42,414 nt of DNA from a virus: positions 1 through 42,414 of the IMG/VR virus record IMGVR_UViG_3300032156_000028; one strand, written 5' to 3'. Under the pieces are notes generated by a model, which was given only the letters and a program-made list of their open reading frames with translations, had not been told where the DNA came from and searched no databases. This document shows positions 18,084 to 26,026 of this stretch, piece by piece (position 1 is the stretch's first letter; each line of letters starts with the position of its first letter). Position numbers and translations under genes: made by a program.

Positions 18084-19112
18084 TTATAAGTTCTCTGATT
18101 TACCAGCTACCCAGTAAATAACGTCAGCAGTAATACCAGCAGGGCAGTAATTGACACCACCAGCGGTATTAGCACCAAGCAACATACCGATATAACCTTG
18201 GTTGACTGTTGCATCAGCAAGGTAATCTACGTTAGCTGCCAAAGCTGTATTCATATCAATTCCGAATGGAATGATTTGAGGGAATGACATACCTGGCCCG
18301 ACATCTGCTGTTAGTGCAAATGCAAAGGCTGTCATAGCGGTTGTATCTACGTTAATTGTGAAGTTATACGCATCTACAACAGTTGCGACGATAGCGTTAG
18401 TTCTATCTAGTTCGATCATTCCGAAGGCCAGAGCTGTTATCTCAGGAATACTAAATCTCACTTCTTGCCCTACGGTCAGACCATGAGCGACAGTAGTTGT
18501 AACTTGAGCATTAGCAGCTTGAGTAATAGCTGAAATTGTTCTGTTACGAGGATAATAAAGTGGATTGTAATAAACCTTACGATATGCAGAAGGCGCACCA
18601 GCACCAGCAAGAACAATGGGAGACATACCAGGTAATCTAAAAGTACCAGCACCAATATTAAGAGTGTCGATTGAGAAATCAACTCCACCTAACTGTTGGC
18701 CTCCAGTAATATTATAAAGACGAACTATGTTTCCATTTGTGAGGGTTGCCACGTTAGCAGCAGTTACTACAGGGGGTACACCACCAGCGGCAATACCGTT
18801 AACCTGTACAGATGCTCCAAGTGTTTGAGCAGAAGAATCTAAACGAGTAAATCCTTCTGAATAAACTCCCAGACCACGTTGAGTAGCGCAAGAAGATGTT
18901 ACTAATGCACCACCTATATATGCACTGAATAAACCATCTCTAGCAGCCATACCTCTGAACCATGTATGTTCGATTGCAGTTGTAGCAGCGACACCAGCAG
19001 CCATAGTTGTATAGTTATAAGTCTTCATCCAGTCGACATCAGATCGAAGTTGAAGAACTTTGTCTACGCCAGTTGCCCCAACAAAAGAACCACTTTGAAT
19101 AATTGTAGCCAT
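18084..19112 (-). CDS. capsid-associated structural protein with FCCH-like module
   Basis: 342 residues, ATG after AGGTAAGAAA. The sequence is beta-rich and low in charge, with an FCCH-like module at about residues 190-265. Directly downstream of the major capsid gene, it is a good candidate for a head decoration or minor capsid protein. The first 50 residues (SGSFVGATGVDKVLQLRSDVDWM) show no recognised motif. Confidence 0.6.
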   Translation of the reverse strand: MATIIQSGSFVGATGVDKVLQLRSDVDWMKTYNYTTMAAGVAATTAIEHTWFRGMAARDGLFSAYIGGALVTSSCATQRGLGVYSEGFTRLDSSAQTLGASVQVNGIAAGGVPPVVTAANVATLTNGNIVRLYNITGGQQLGGVDFSIDTLNIGAGTFRLPGMSPIVLAGAGAPSAYRKVYYNPLYYPRNRTISAITQAANAQVTTTVAHGLTVGQEVRFSIPEITALAFGMIELDRTNAIVATVVDAYNFTINVDTTAMTAFAFALTADVGPGMSFPQIIPFGIDMNTALAANVDYLADATVNQGYIGMLLGANTAGGVNYCPAGITADVIYWVAGKSENL

Positions 19113-19131
19113 TTTCTTACCTTTCTATCGA

Positions 19132-20040
19132 TTAAGAGTGAGTTGCGCGTAAAGAAATGAGCCAAAGATCGTTTGTGATTCTTGGAACTTCTGCGAATTT
19201 ATAGCCAACTGTACAATTCATCGCTAAAGGTCCTGAATAAATTGGCGGTCTGTAAATAAATTGTGCAGAATAGTTATCTTGCTTGATACAAGAATAAGCT
19301 TCCATACCTACGCAAAAGATGTTGTAGACCTTGTTTCCCTGATTGGACCCATTTTGATTAACGCTACCCAAGGACGAAACCATGAATCTCATATTATTCA
19401 AAGTTCCCCATTCGCTTGGCATTACGTTTTGTTGACTTGGATATGCGGAATTGTGGATAAAGTTTGGCAAGTTCGCTAAGTCATCTGTCAAATCTGTATG
19501 ACACATTGCTAGAAAAGTATTTCTAACAGGTGCAGTACCGATCTTCATTTCTCCAGGCATATTATCGAGAATTGTTCTCGCATCATTTCCTAGAAGCGTT
19601 GTGGTAACGAGGTTAATCGAAGCTTCAGTGACGTCACTTGGATTATCGCCGTTTCCTCCGCCTGAGCAATTTATGAAACTCGCTGTGGAAGCCAACATAT
19701 CGCGTGTCAGTTCGTCTTCGGTCTGCCTGAGAGCATGTCCTAGACGTATGACGGCTTGATTTAATACTGGATCCTGTGCTTGCAGAGTTACTTGCTCATT
19801 TATCTCGATGTATTGGCCATAGAATGACATACGTGCATCGATATCTACGGCTGTGAGCTGTGTTGCTGGGGGCGTTATTCCTGTATTACCAAGAGGTACT
19901 TTACTCGATGGTAGTCGGTTATAACGTCTCATCCTGATATTAGGCCCACCATGTGCTGGAAATGGCACTAACATTGCAGGAATTTTGTGAATCATATTTT
20001 GATAAGGCACACTTAACAGCTTATTTGCAAACGTGTGTTG
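19132..20040 (-). CDS. major capsid protein, exon 2 (N4-gp56 type)
   Basis: This exon encodes 302 residues of a 315-residue capsid protein once joined to exon 1. The N4-gp56 signature is clear: NMIHKIPAMLVPFPAHGG, then RMRRYNRLPSSKVPLGNTGI, DARMSFYGQYIEINEQVTLQ, QTEDELTRDMLASTASFINC, and a C-terminal FIYRPPIYSGP. The protein builds the HK97-fold head shell. In-frame coding runs upstream of the possible internal GTG at 20010, through NKLLSVPYQN, and stops only at the intron. The GTG has no ribosome site, so it is not taken as the true start. Confidence 0.85.
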   Translation of the reverse strand, partial: QHTFANKLLSVPYQNMIHKIPAMLVPFPAHGGPNIRMRRYNRLPSSKVPLGNTGITPPATQLTAVDIDARMSFYGQYIEINEQVTLQAQDPVLNQAVIRLGHALRQTEDELTRDMLASTASFINCSGGGNGDNPSDVTEASINLVTTTLLGNDARTILDNMPGEMKIGTAPVRNTFLAMCHTDLTDDLANLPNFIHNSAYPSQQNVMPSEWGTLNNMRFMVSSLGSVNQNGSNQGNKVYNIFCVGMEAYSCIKQDNYSAQFIYRPPIYSGPLAMNCTVGYKFAEVPRITNDLWLISLRATHS

Positions 20041-20801
20041 CCATTTCTATTACTTCAGAGTAGCTATTAAACTCTTACTGACCTCTATCACAATCGAGGC
20101 GGGGAGACCTCTTCGGATCTCCCTCTCTTAGTTTCCTAGGAGGTTAGACTATCACTTATGCTCTCGCATTTCGGAGGGTTAGTCGTTGCGGCTGCCTTTT
20201 TACCATTGAACTCTCGCATCTTTTGATATGAGTCTTCTCGGTAAATTAACTCTTCCTTACTTAAACCAAAATATCTTGTACCTCTATTTCTATGATATTC
20301 AGCAGATTTGCAATAGTTTAATAAAAACTTTGCTCTATCTTTCTTAACTCTTAAAAATGGAATTACTTCTTCCAAAAAAGGTACAATCTTATTTCTATCT
20401 CTAATACCCCATTGATATATAGGTTTAGAGTTTGGTCTATTGGGTCGAGTGCCATTGAGTGATATAGTTCCAAAATTCATTTCATTAAAAATAAAATTAA
20501 TCGCTTCAGGTTCAATCATGCAGATTTTTACACTAGCCATATATGTCCATGACCAACTATCTACCTTATGTGGATAGTCTTTTCGTTGCGTCTTTCTCTT
20601 ATGTCTAGTTATCATAAAACATCCGTCTGCATCCATTATTCCTGCTATATACGCCCAATGCGCTTGCCTCTGGTTATCTTGCATAAATATATCCCATCTG
20701 GTTAAGTTTGTTGTACTTAACGCAGTGTAGCATGGGTTATAATTTATGTTTAGACTTTCCAAGTTATTTACTCCAAATTTTATTCCGGCTCAACTTTTAT
20801 C
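20041..20801 (-). ncRNA. group I intron in the capsid gene
   Basis: A 761-nt insertion splits the capsid frame. P1 can be drawn between exon 1 (CCGGTTAAT) and the intron guide GTTGAGCCGG with a U.G pair at the splice site and one bulged G. P5 is GUUAAGU/ACUUAAC (20701-20721). P7 is GACUA...UAGUC, enclosing P8 (AUGC-GAGA-GCAU), with the conserved-looking GCAACGACUAAC and GAUAGUCUAACC contexts. Two P9-type hairpins follow (GGGAGAUC/GGUCUCCC; CCUC/GAGG). The intron ends in G, as required. An alternative splice (exon 1 ending AAAAGT, exon 2 starting TTTGCA) is also in frame and gives the same product length. Confidence 0.85.
20136..20684 (-). CDS. LAGLIDADG homing endonuclease (intron-encoded)
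   Basis: 182 residues from the ATG at 20684; an in-frame TTG at 20762 would extend it through the intron core and is less likely. A single LAGLIDADG motif (AYIAGIMDADGCFMI) near the N-terminus indicates a homodimeric enzyme of the I-CreI type. The middle (ICMIEPEAINFIFNEMNFG, then PIYQWGIRDRNKIVPFLEEV) fits the family's alternating beta and helix elements. The last 15 codons overlap intron elements P7 and P8. The enzyme would cut intronless capsid alleles and spread the intron. LAGLIDADG enzymes are less common in phage introns than HNH or GIY-YIG. Confidence 0.85.
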   Translation of the reverse strand: MQDNQRQAHWAYIAGIMDADGCFMITRHKRKTQRKDYPHKVDSWSWTYMASVKICMIEPEAINFIFNEMNFGTISLNGTRPNRPNSKPIYQWGIRDRNKIVPFLEEVIPFLRVKKDRAKFLLNYCKSAEYHRNRGTRYFGLSKEELIYREDSYQKMREFNGKKAAATTNPPKCESISDSLTS

Positions 20802-20840
20802 ATTAACCGGAGCTGGTAATGTACTTGTAGTTGTAATCAT
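20802..20840 (-). CDS. major capsid protein, exon 1
   Basis: Thirteen codons (MITTTSTLPAPVN) start at ATG 20840 with AGGA seven bases upstream. Read without splicing, the frame hits TGA three codons later. TLPAPV near the start is the usual opening of this capsid family. Joined to exon 2 it gives ...LPAPVNQHTFANKLLSVP, continuous with family expectation. Confidence 0.75.
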
Positions 20841-21076
20841 TAGAATTCCTTAAACAATAAGTTCGAGCTTTCGCCCAAATACGTTACGGTTTAAGCCAGA
20901 CGATGAGACATGAACGAGTCTCAGCTTAGAATACGTCCTAGGCTAGCGAGGCCTTAATTACGCTAAGAAGTGGGTAGGTGAGTCCCATACACCTGATTGA
21001 GAATAGAATTTGCGCTAATTCGCATCTCAGAAAGATATTAATAGTTTTTAAATAGGCGGAGCAAATTTGAAGACAT
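20841..21076 (-). promoter_or_regulatory. structured leader upstream of the capsid gene
   Basis: Over 200 bp without a gene between the scaffold terminator and capsid exon 1. It holds several short inverted repeats: AGGTG/CACCT near 20980, nested AAGC/GCTT with GAGAC/GTCTC near 20885-20925, and GGGC-GAAA-GCTC near 20865. A transcription start in this interval is required if the upstream terminator works, but I find no clear -35/-10 pair. Probably a capsid mRNA leader. Confidence 0.4.
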
Positions 21077-21106
21077 AAAAAAACCCTACAGGGATTAGCT
21101 GTAGGG
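21077..21106 (-). terminator. intrinsic terminator after the scaffold gene
   Basis: On the minus strand, CCCTACAG pairs with CTGTAGGG (8 bp, seven-base loop) followed by seven T residues. It separates scaffold from capsid transcription and may let the capsid gene be driven from its own start. Confidence 0.8.
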
Positions 21107-21154
21107 CAAAAAGGAGAAAGCCTAGGTCATTTAGGAGGCCTAGTAGTAATGAAT

Positions 21155-21949
21155 TTATCTACTTTGTGCGCATCTTAACGTTTCTTCGTGTATTTTCTGT
21201 CGTGCTTCGTCTGTTAAAGCTCCTCCAGAGAATTCATTTGCTCTAGAAAGAGGTGTTGCGCCTTGCTGGGGTGAAATACTTGCAGATGGTCTTGGTTTAT
21301 TCGAATTTCTTTGTGCCATTTCTTTATCGGGTAAGTAATTGTCTTCTGTATATATACCATATTTTTTTATTTGGTTATAGGCAGTTTTTGCTTTGGCATA
21401 TAAGTTGGGACTATTTTGAATAACTTCATACATTTCTGGATCTAATTCAGCAAGGATATTCATATTTTCTTTAGTAACTACCTTGTCAAAATCAGGGTTT
21501 CCAGCTTTAAGTTTAGTCTCTATACTCATATTTTTAGACTGAATTAATGCTTCCTTTGCCTCTCTTAACTCTCGTCTAATATTCTTAAATTCTTGAGCAA
21601 CTTTTCCGAAATGTTTACCTTCAACAAGTTCATCATCCCTAACCCCTAAATCAAAATCTTCATCAGGAGACTCAACTTTTTGTTCATTTTGCCTAGGCAT
21701 AGATCTTCTGAGTTCATCATTCTCACGTTCTAGACGTTCTGCTCTTTCTCGTAAGATACGAAGATTACGCTCTTTTGAAGATTCAACTGGGGCGGTCTGT
21801 GGCTCTACAGCAGCCGCCCTAGGCGTCTCAGCATTTTCAGAAAAAGACTCAGATTCTTGTACCTGACTTGTTTCTTGAACTTGTTCTTGAGTTACTGAGG
21901 CATTTTGGGGTTGAGCCTCTAAAACATTTTCTAATTCTTTGTCATTCAT
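21155..21949 (-). CDS. capsid scaffolding-type protein
   Basis: 264 residues. The N-terminal third is acidic, Gln/Glu-rich and disordered. A strong coiled coil follows (RILRERAERLERENDELRR and EFKNIRRELREAKEALIQSK). Then comes a segment common next to podovirus capsid genes (GNPDFDKVVTKENMNILAEL), ending in a charged helical tail. High charge, coiled coil and position between portal and capsid support a scaffold. The start overlaps the upstream stop (ATGA). Confidence 0.7.
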   Translation of the reverse strand: MNDKELENVLEAQPQNASVTQEQVQETSQVQESESFSENAETPRAAAVEPQTAPVESSKERNLRILRERAERLERENDELRRSMPRQNEQKVESPDEDFDLGVRDDELVEGKHFGKVAQEFKNIRRELREAKEALIQSKNMSIETKLKAGNPDFDKVVTKENMNILAELDPEMYEVIQNSPNLYAKAKTAYNQIKKYGIYTEDNYLPDKEMAQRNSNKPRPSASISPQQGATPLSRANEFSGGALTDEARQKIHEETLRCAQSR

Positions 21950-22470
21950 GATTCAAACTCTCCGTTCAACTTTTTACATTTATTCAATAGAGTCCCGTCA
22001 GCGAACTGTTGTATAAAAGACAACAATTCATACTCTGCTGGATCTACCTTGTCCTTATTAGTCATATATACTTTGCAAGTCTCTCTAGAAGGGATTACCC
22101 ATAAGAACTCAAGGCGGTCTTCACCTCTGTGATATTTCCAAACAGTGTTATCGTAATTAGGCGTAGGACATGATTTCCTACCTATGAAATAATTACGTAT
22201 TACATTAGCTAGGATCACTTCTCGTTTGGTTTCGATAACCACATAGAAATCTTCTGGGAATACTTTCTTATTAGCGTCTACACATTCAATGAGATTTTTT
22301 ATCCAGTCTTTCTGCATCTCTTGTTGCATTTCAACTACATCAACCTCTTCTGGGTTTTTTTGCATTAGATCTAGATAATGTTCTCCAGCAGTTTTTCGTT
22401 TCTCCTGCTTGAACGTAGACTCGTCAGGAATGTATAAATGATTTACCTCATTACTCTCTTCTACTACCAT
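21946..22470 (-). CDS. conserved head-module protein, unknown
   Basis: 174 residues from ATG 22470 with GAGAGAAG upstream; an in-frame TTG four codons earlier lies inside the terminator T-run and is disfavoured. The mixed alpha/beta sequence (FPEDFYVVIETKREVILANVIRNYFIGRKSCPTPNYD) is recognisable as a recurrent phage gene next to the scaffold, but unnamed. It ends in an ATGA overlap with the scaffold gene. Confidence 0.55.
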   Translation of the reverse strand: MVVEESNEVNHLYIPDESTFKQEKRKTAGEHYLDLMQKNPEEVDVVEMQQEMQKDWIKNLIECVDANKKVFPEDFYVVIETKREVILANVIRNYFIGRKSCPTPNYDNTVWKYHRGEDRLEFLWVIPSRETCKVYMTNKDKVDPAEYELLSFIQQFADGTLLNKCKKLNGEFES

Positions 22471-22480
22471 CTCTTCTCTC

Positions 22481-22510
22481 AAAAAATTTGCGGGGGTTCT
22501 TCACTCCCCC
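22481..22510 (-). terminator. probable intrinsic terminator
   Basis: GGGGG/CCCCC stem (22492-22496 with 22506-22510), nine-base loop, then GCAAATTTTTT on the minus strand. It lies after the DUF6496-like gene. The stem is short but entirely GC. Confidence 0.55.
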
Positions 22511-22560
22511 AAGTACCACTCTCTCAACTTCGTGTATATTAAATATATAATCGCCGCCAT

Positions 22561-22746
22561 CTATCCCTTTTTCTTCTTCTTTTTCTTAGACAATCCAGCT
22601 TCTGAAAGCGCGATTGCTAACATTTGTTTTTCATTAGTTACTATTGGGCCTTGTTTACTTCCACTGTGAAGTTTTCCCGATTTGCCATCGTGCATAACCT
22701 TTTCTACTTTTTTGTTACCACGAAGTCTTTTTCTAGTTTTTGCCAT
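22561..22746 (-). CDS. DUF6496-like small basic protein
   Basis: 61 residues with the family-like core KVEKVMHDGKSGKLHSGSKQ followed by GPIVTNEKQMLAIALSEAG and a poly-lysine tail. Such proteins occur in phage head modules and in bacteria; their function is not established. The basic tail suggests nucleic-acid contact. Confidence 0.7.
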   Translation of the reverse strand: MAKTRKRLRGNKKVEKVMHDGKSGKLHSGSKQGPIVTNEKQMLAIALSEAGLSKKKKKKKG

Positions 22747-22757
22747 TTATTTCCTAA

Positions 22758-22782
22758 AAAGAGGCCTCCATAGGCCCCCAAT
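22758..22782 (-). terminator. weak terminator-like hairpin
   Basis: GGCCT/AGGCC stem around a short loop, followed on the minus strand by TCTTTTTA, just after the 53-residue gene. Short stem, so activity is uncertain. Confidence 0.4.
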
Positions 22783-22797
22783 TCAATGAGTTCTAGC

Positions 22798-22959
22798 CTA
22801 ACTTGTATAGCCCTTATGTCTCATTACTGAGTCTCTCAAGAGCCTATTATCCAGATCTTTCATTATCTTAGACTCCTTGGATTTGATGTTGGCTGGTTTG
22901 CCAAGTATCTTCCAAGCAATCTTTTTAGCTTTACCGTTTACCCTAGGCATTGCAGGCAT
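22798..22959 (-). CDS. 53-residue basic protein
   Basis: ATG at 22959, two bases after the upstream stop, with AAGG eight bases before; TAG at 22798-22800. The product (MPAMPRVNGKAKKIAWKILG, then helical and charged to HKGYTS) is Lys/Arg-rich. Same strand and spacing as its neighbours. Function unknown; possibly a DNA-binding head component. Confidence 0.6.
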   Translation of the reverse strand: MPAMPRVNGKAKKIAWKILGKPANIKSKESKIMKDLDNRLLRDSVMRHKGYTS

Positions 22960-22961
22960 AA

Positions 22962-23201
22962 TTACGCCTTTCTAGGTTTAATACCTTTCCCAAACTCAGA
23001 ACCGTCATGCTCCATTTGCTTATTAATAGCGGTTAAAGTATCGGAAATGTCTGCATACATGTGACCTACACCAACATTAGAGTAGTTTTTCATAACTACA
23101 TTCTGTGGAAGACAAGCCTGTGCTGACTCGTCGTTATGAATCATTCCACCATCTGACGCATTGGCTGAATTGCCTTCGGAACTGTAATATCGCTTTGCCA
23201 T
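22962..23201 (-). CDS. conserved small protein next to the portal
   Basis: 79 residues from ATG 23201 (AAGG six bases upstream). The start MAKRYYSSEG, the segment GGMIHND and the closing helical region (YADISDTLTAINKQM) look like a conserved phage gene near portals. No function known. Confidence 0.55.
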   Translation of the reverse strand: MAKRYYSSEGNSANASDGGMIHNDESAQACLPQNVVMKNYSNVGVGHMYADISDTLTAINKQMEHDGSEFGKGIKPRKA

Positions 23202-23263
23202 GATTGGCCTTTCGTAAAAACTGAGTCCGTGAGGATTAGTCACGACCTCAAGGTTAATGACCT

Positions 23264-23362
23264 CTATTTACTACACTTAGAGGGTTTCTTTTTCTTTAAT
23301 GCTTTTATCATTGCTTTATCATGTCTTTTCTCTTCTTTCTCGTATTTCTTTGGAAGTTTCAT
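23264..23362 (-). CDS. 32-residue very basic peptide
   Basis: ATG at 23362 after AAGGATTTTT; TAG at 23264-23266. About half the residues are Lys or Arg (MKLPKKYEKEEKRHDK, ending KKKKPSKCSK). It belongs to a set of three tiny basic proteins between portal and scaffold, probably acting together with DNA or capsid. Confidence 0.55.
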   Translation of the reverse strand: MKLPKKYEKEEKRHDKAMIKALKKKKPSKCSK

Positions 23363-23370
23363 AAAAATCC

Positions 23371-23688
23371 TTATTTTTTTAATGCGTCTTCAAATTCATC
23401 AAATAACGTTCTACCATTCGACATAACAACAAAAATTCTCTGTGAAGTATCCGAAGAGGAACTATCTGTAGTTACTGTCATATCGGACATTTCTGTTGTT
23501 CTATATGTTTCTCCGAAAGTACACTTATACCCTTGCGAGTAGATGTACTCAATTAGATGAGCAATATTCAAAGTGAACTGCTCCTGTCTAGGCAGGAGGG
23601 GAACTTCGTAAAGAAGTTCCCCTCCTGAACAAGACAGATTGGAAAGGATTAGTATATGAATGCTAAGATAAATTAACCTTAGGAACAT
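23371..23688 (-). CDS. M15-peptidase-like fragment, catalytic part missing
   Basis: 105 residues. The start overlaps the portal stop (TAATG). Residues about 34-66 (RQEQFTLNIAHLIEYIYSQG followed by CTFGETYRT) match the N-terminal part of phage D-Ala-D-Ala carboxypeptidase/M15 endolysins. The zinc-binding His/Asp motifs that should follow are absent; instead there is a Ser/Thr-rich stretch and a short helix. Either a degenerate endolysin or a reused fold. The first 32 residues are hydrophobic and overlap a perfect DNA hairpin, so the true start may be internal. Confidence 0.5.
   Translation of the reverse strand: MFLRLIYLSIHILILSNLSCSGGELLYEVPLLPRQEQFTLNIAHLIEYIYSQGYKCTFGETYRTTEMSDMTVTTDSSSSDTSQRIFVVMSNGRTLFDEFEDALKK
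23593..23627 (-). other. perfect 15-bp hairpin
   Basis: CAGGAGGGGAACTTC (23593-23607) pairs exactly with GAAGTTCCCCTCCTG (23613-23627) around five bases, the strongest hairpin I find in the window. It contains AGGAGG on the minus strand, which would be masked in RNA. No U-tract follows. It lies inside the predicted start of the M15-like frame. Confidence 0.7.
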
Positions 23689-25796
23689 TACTTAGCCCCT
23701 TGAGGTTTTGAAGGTTTCTTTTTCTCTGGTACTTTTACACTTCTTACTTTGCTAGTAAGAGAGTCGGGAGAGAGTTTCGTAGACTTTGTACCTGTAGTTT
23801 CTGCTTGTGTATCTCGTTCTGATTCTTTAATAGTATTCATAATGAGAACTAAACGTTCTAACTGTGCTAAATCAATACTCTCTAACTCTTTCATGGCCTT
23901 AACTTTATTCAATGCGGCCAGTTCTTCCTCTTTAACAGATTCAGCAAGTTGTTTTTTGGCCATCATTCTATTTTCTTGGATTCTAGATACACGCTCCATA
24001 CCTAAACCAGTATCGGCAGCGGCTCTAGCATGTGATAGTTCTGCTCTGGCTTGTAACTCCTGCATTTGAACATTAAGTTGCATCTCTTGTTGTTTCTGTT
24101 GTTGTTCAGATGCACGTTGCATACTCTCGAGAACTTTAGATTTATTTTGTAAGGTAATAGCTTCAATGAAAACATCGTCTGGTAGGTTGATTCCAGCTTC
24201 TTTCAAATAAAGCATTTGCGCTAACTGCATTTGACGTTGGCTTGAACTGTTAATACCATCTTCCACGACTGCATCGTAAATCCCGAAGGCTTTATTATAA
24301 AATTGTGGAGTAGGTTCTTCTTCTATGATTCTTTTTATTTTGCCTGGGGTGAAATTTGACTGAATGATGTTAATCATTAATCTACCCAAAAGCTTTTGCG
24401 CTCTGTCTAGATTATCGAATATACCCTGTAACCCCATGACTCCAGCACGTTGACGAATCATCGCTAAGATACCAGCCTTATCATCAACCGCAGTACCTAG
24501 ATTTTCGTCTGACACGCCAACGATTTCTTGCATCTCCTTACCTAGCAACTCAGAAAGTTGAATAGTTGTAGGTGCTATAGCTCCAGGAATAATTTGTTCG
24601 ACATCAGACATACTAGCAGTAGCTTTAAGAGCAAGACCCTTACCCTGTCCAACTTGATTATAGACATCATCTGGATCTACTAGGGCATCTTCTTTATATT
24701 TCCAACCAGAGTTAATCTGACTTTCTAAAATATCTAATTCTATAGCTTTACGACGATTGTAAAGGAACTGTGAATCTCGTAATCCACGCACTAACCCTTG
24801 TAATCTCCAATTAAATTCAGGCATTTGTGGAGCGTAGTACGTAAACACTGGAATGAATGGGTATTGGTCTATGCCCAAGGGGTTCGGCCCGTTGTAGTAC
24901 GTCTTTCCCTGAACAGATATAGCCAACTTGGTGGTTGGGACGTCGCTTTCAATAAGTGTGATTTGTGGATACATGGCTAGGAATTGTTTTAAACCATCCT
25001 CATTGTCATGTTTCCACTCTAGAGTTTCCCCTGTCTGACTATCAACTAATAATTTTTGTGTTCGATAAGCTTTATAATAATACTCATCGTAGATAACTAG
25101 ATCATTTCTCTGACCGATATTGTAATTTTCTGGCATGAATAAGAACTTACCATCTTTGTTATCCCATACTGGCAATTCTCTAATATCATCTGCATGATCT
25201 GGTAATAACGAAGCACATTCTTGTCTGGTTACAAATGATCTTTTCCAAAGTGCGTTACAATCGGATAGGTCGGACTTGCGAAAGAACGGATCTATTAGAA
25301 ACCCGTTGTAGCTGCAATTATCGATCTTTATGTTTCCATTAATAGGATCTGATCGATAGTCTACCCATACCTGTAAAAGATTCATACCTGTTACAAGTGA
25401 ACCTTCAAATGCCTCTGAAATTGTTTCTAAAACATCTTCCTGCTGATTAATCCACATTAAAACTTTTGTGAATTGGTCAGCAGTTTTCATATCCCCATTT
25501 TCTCTAGGGGTTACGATGGTGGACTTTCTATTTGTTCTCTGATGCCCAGAAATCATGTTCTTTAGGCGTCGTATACGATTAAAATTAAACTGCCTGCGAC
25601 GATTTGCAGGAAGACTACCATAATAGTCATTCCATAAAGTTGCATCGCCTGCCTCAAATCTGGTGTCAGTCTGCGCTTCGGCCCAAAAAGCCATGTTTAC
25701 TTGAATAGCATCAGAATAGAAAGATTCCATACGGGAGCGAATGTCTCTGGATTGCTCATCAAGATACATCTCCCCTAGTTCTGGGAATAATGGCAT
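23688..25796 (-). CDS. portal protein (P22 type)
   Basis: 702 residues, ATG after GGGTGAGGAT. The opening (LDEQSRDIRSRMESFYSDAIQ), NRRRQFNFNRIRRLKNMISG followed by HQRTNRKSTIV, and the wing/crown pattern SGWKYKEDALVDPDD are typical of P22-like portals. The C-terminal 150 residues are a long coiled coil (barrel-like), then a basic tail. It forms the twelve-subunit DNA entry channel. First gene of the virion operon after a terminator and a proposed promoter. Confidence 0.85.
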   Translation of the reverse strand: MPLFPELGEMYLDEQSRDIRSRMESFYSDAIQVNMAFWAEAQTDTRFEAGDATLWNDYYGSLPANRRRQFNFNRIRRLKNMISGHQRTNRKSTIVTPRENGDMKTADQFTKVLMWINQQEDVLETISEAFEGSLVTGMNLLQVWVDYRSDPINGNIKIDNCSYNGFLIDPFFRKSDLSDCNALWKRSFVTRQECASLLPDHADDIRELPVWDNKDGKFLFMPENYNIGQRNDLVIYDEYYYKAYRTQKLLVDSQTGETLEWKHDNEDGLKQFLAMYPQITLIESDVPTTKLAISVQGKTYYNGPNPLGIDQYPFIPVFTYYAPQMPEFNWRLQGLVRGLRDSQFLYNRRKAIELDILESQINSGWKYKEDALVDPDDVYNQVGQGKGLALKATASMSDVEQIIPGAIAPTTIQLSELLGKEMQEIVGVSDENLGTAVDDKAGILAMIRQRAGVMGLQGIFDNLDRAQKLLGRLMINIIQSNFTPGKIKRIIEEEPTPQFYNKAFGIYDAVVEDGINSSSQRQMQLAQMLYLKEAGINLPDDVFIEAITLQNKSKVLESMQRASEQQQKQQEMQLNVQMQELQARAELSHARAAADTGLGMERVSRIQENRMMAKKQLAESVKEEELAALNKVKAMKELESIDLAQLERLVLIMNTIKESERDTQAETTGTKSTKLSPDSLTSKVRSVKVPEKKKPSKPQGAK

Positions 25797-25899
25797 ATCC
25801 TCACCCTTTTTTTTACTATCTCAATTCTCTTTTACTCATGCGTCCTTTACGCGCATAAGCAATCACCTTGTAGGTGCTTCATCTCTCTACTCTGATGAG

Positions 25900-25929
25900 A
25901 TTGTAGTAAATGGTTGTGAGGCGTAGCAA
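25900..25929 (-). promoter_or_regulatory. candidate promoter of the portal operon
   Basis: Minus strand TTGCTA (25924-25929), 18 bp, TACAAT (25900-25905). It lies right after the terminator at 25942-25980, leaving a leader of about 100 nt before the portal start. Match to sigma70 is moderate. Confidence 0.45.
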
Positions 25930-25941
25930 ATTTTGAACATG

Positions 25942-25980
25942 AAAAAACCCCCATGCTGTATATCATTTCAAGCATGGGGG
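25942..25980 (-). terminator. strong intrinsic terminator
   Basis: CCCCCATGCT (25948-25957) pairs with AGCATGGGGG (25971-25980), a 10-bp stem followed on the minus strand by six T residues. It isolates the portal operon from the region upstream. Confidence 0.85.
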
Positions 25981-26026
25981 CATTAACGAATCGGATAGAC
26001 CGAAACGGTTTTAGGTCTAAGTAAGT

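Noticed and set aside
20850-21000. tRNA or tmRNA in the gap before the capsid gene
   Set aside because: Short inverted repeats exist, but no cloverleaf with a T-loop motif and acceptor stem could be drawn.
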